The notes under the pieces are model-generated. The model saw only the letters and a program-made list of their open reading frames with translations. It had not been told where the DNA came from and made no database searches. From positions 1 through 5,414 of the forward strand of contig JAHDSP010000420.1 in the NCBI GenBank assembly GCA_018432645.1: a stretch of DNA of 5,414 nt, in the 5' to 3' direction. Numbering within the stretch: the stretch's first letter is position 1; each line of letters opens with the position of its first letter. Both the position numbers and the translations under genes were made by a program. Origin of the DNA: Bacteroidales bacterium (lineage in GTDB: Bacteria > Bacteroidota > Bacteroidia > Bacteroidales > DTU049). Positions 5,168-5,414 of the stretch are shown piece by piece.

Positions 5168-5362
5168 ATGAAAAAGTTTGTATTTAGTATGATTTTTTTG
5201 ATATTATGCCTTTTGTTGTGCAATTGTGGTAATATTAGTGACAAAGATAAAAGTGAAATCAAAGAAAATATACAGCAGATGGATGCTGATACTGCTAATG
5301 CGAGTGCTATAAAGTCTGCAGAAGAATTTTTTTCTGATAGTTTAAACATAGACAGTTTATAA
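5168..5362 (+). CDS. Small putative lipoprotein, 64 residues
   Basis: I do not recognise a family. The protein starts with MKK and a hydrophobic segment (4-17), then Leu17-Cys18-Asn19-Cys20-Gly, which fits a relaxed lipobox with Cys20 as the lipidated residue; Cys14 and Cys18 are less suitable because of their large -1 residues. The mature part (21-64) is acidic and polar, apparently helical (KSEIKENIQQMDADTANASAI), with SAEEFFSD near the end. It should be tethered to a membrane and face the periplasm or the surface. The gene lies 20 bp after the SUI1 stop without a visible promoter, so co-transcription is likely. Its A-rich leader is identical over 21 nt to that of the T9SS cargo gene. I chose it over the overlapping minus-strand frame because of its start context, signal sequence and strand agreement. 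Confidence 0.7.
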   Translation: MKKFVFSMIFLILCLLLCNCGNISDKDKSEIKENIQQMDADTANASAIKSAEEFFSDSLNIDSL

Positions 5363-5383
5363 TAAAGATAAAATTCTAAAATA

Positions 5384-5414
5384 GTGAAAATAAAATTAAA
5401 TCCTATTACAGATA
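5384..5414 (+). CDS. Possible start of a further gene, cut by the right edge
   Basis: A GTG at 5384 opens a frame reading MKIKLNPITD to the window edge, with an in-frame TAA at 5369-5371 upstream and no ATG available. It begins 21 bp after the lipoprotein stop on the same strand, consistent with an operon continuing to the right. Only ten codons are visible, so neither product nor start is secure. Confidence 0.3.
   Translation, partial: MKIKLNPITD

Noticed and set aside
5149..5349. Minus-strand open frame of 66 codons
   Set aside because: It is the antisense shadow of the small lipoprotein gene; its Ser/Leu/Ile-rich translation mirrors that gene's codons, and the strand disagrees with the neighbours.

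Overview
The window looks like Bacteroidota (Bacteroidetes) chromosomal DNA of low GC content. Four things point there: promoters of the TAnnTTTG type lie ahead of most genes; start codons have A/T-rich leaders and no Shine-Dalgarno sequence; one protein ends in a type IX secretion (T9SS) sorting domain; and there are a head-GIN/outer-membrane-barrel protein and a bacterial SUI1/eIF1-like protein, both common in this phylum. I cannot name the genus.

Left part (1 to about 870): the 5' part of a minus-strand IS1595-family transposase gene runs off the left edge. Its start codon sits in the 7-nt loop of a perfect 16-bp inverted repeat, and a promoter-like TATTTTTG overlaps the outer arm. Two more palindromes lie just upstream. 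The far boundary of the insertion sequence is not resolved. A tandem C-rich decamer (G-quadruplex pattern on the minus strand) at 875-894 separates this part from the next gene.

Middle part (about 930 to 3761): two plus-strand genes encode exported envelope proteins, each with its own promoter and followed by a strong hairpin terminator. The first (1016-2497) is a secreted solenoid of about seven 'EAS' rungs (head-GIN/DUF2807-like), joined by a charged linker to a C-terminal outer-membrane beta-barrel. The second (2725-3702) is a T9SS cargo protein of unknown function.

Right part (3773 to 5414): a diacylglycerol-kinase-family lipid kinase (3840-4742) has a good -33/-7 promoter and a four-codon leader ORF overlapping its start. 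A SUI1/eIF1-like translation factor (4776-5147) and a 64-residue putative lipoprotein (5168-5362) follow closely, and a possible further gene starts at 5384 and runs off the right edge. The close same-strand spacing suggests at least partial co-transcription from 3840 onward, with an extra promoter before the SUI1 gene. The genes do not form an obvious single pathway; the shared theme is cell-envelope and lipid functions beside a mobile element. I see no complete new defence or mobile system. The most unusual regulatory structure is the transposase start-codon hairpin.
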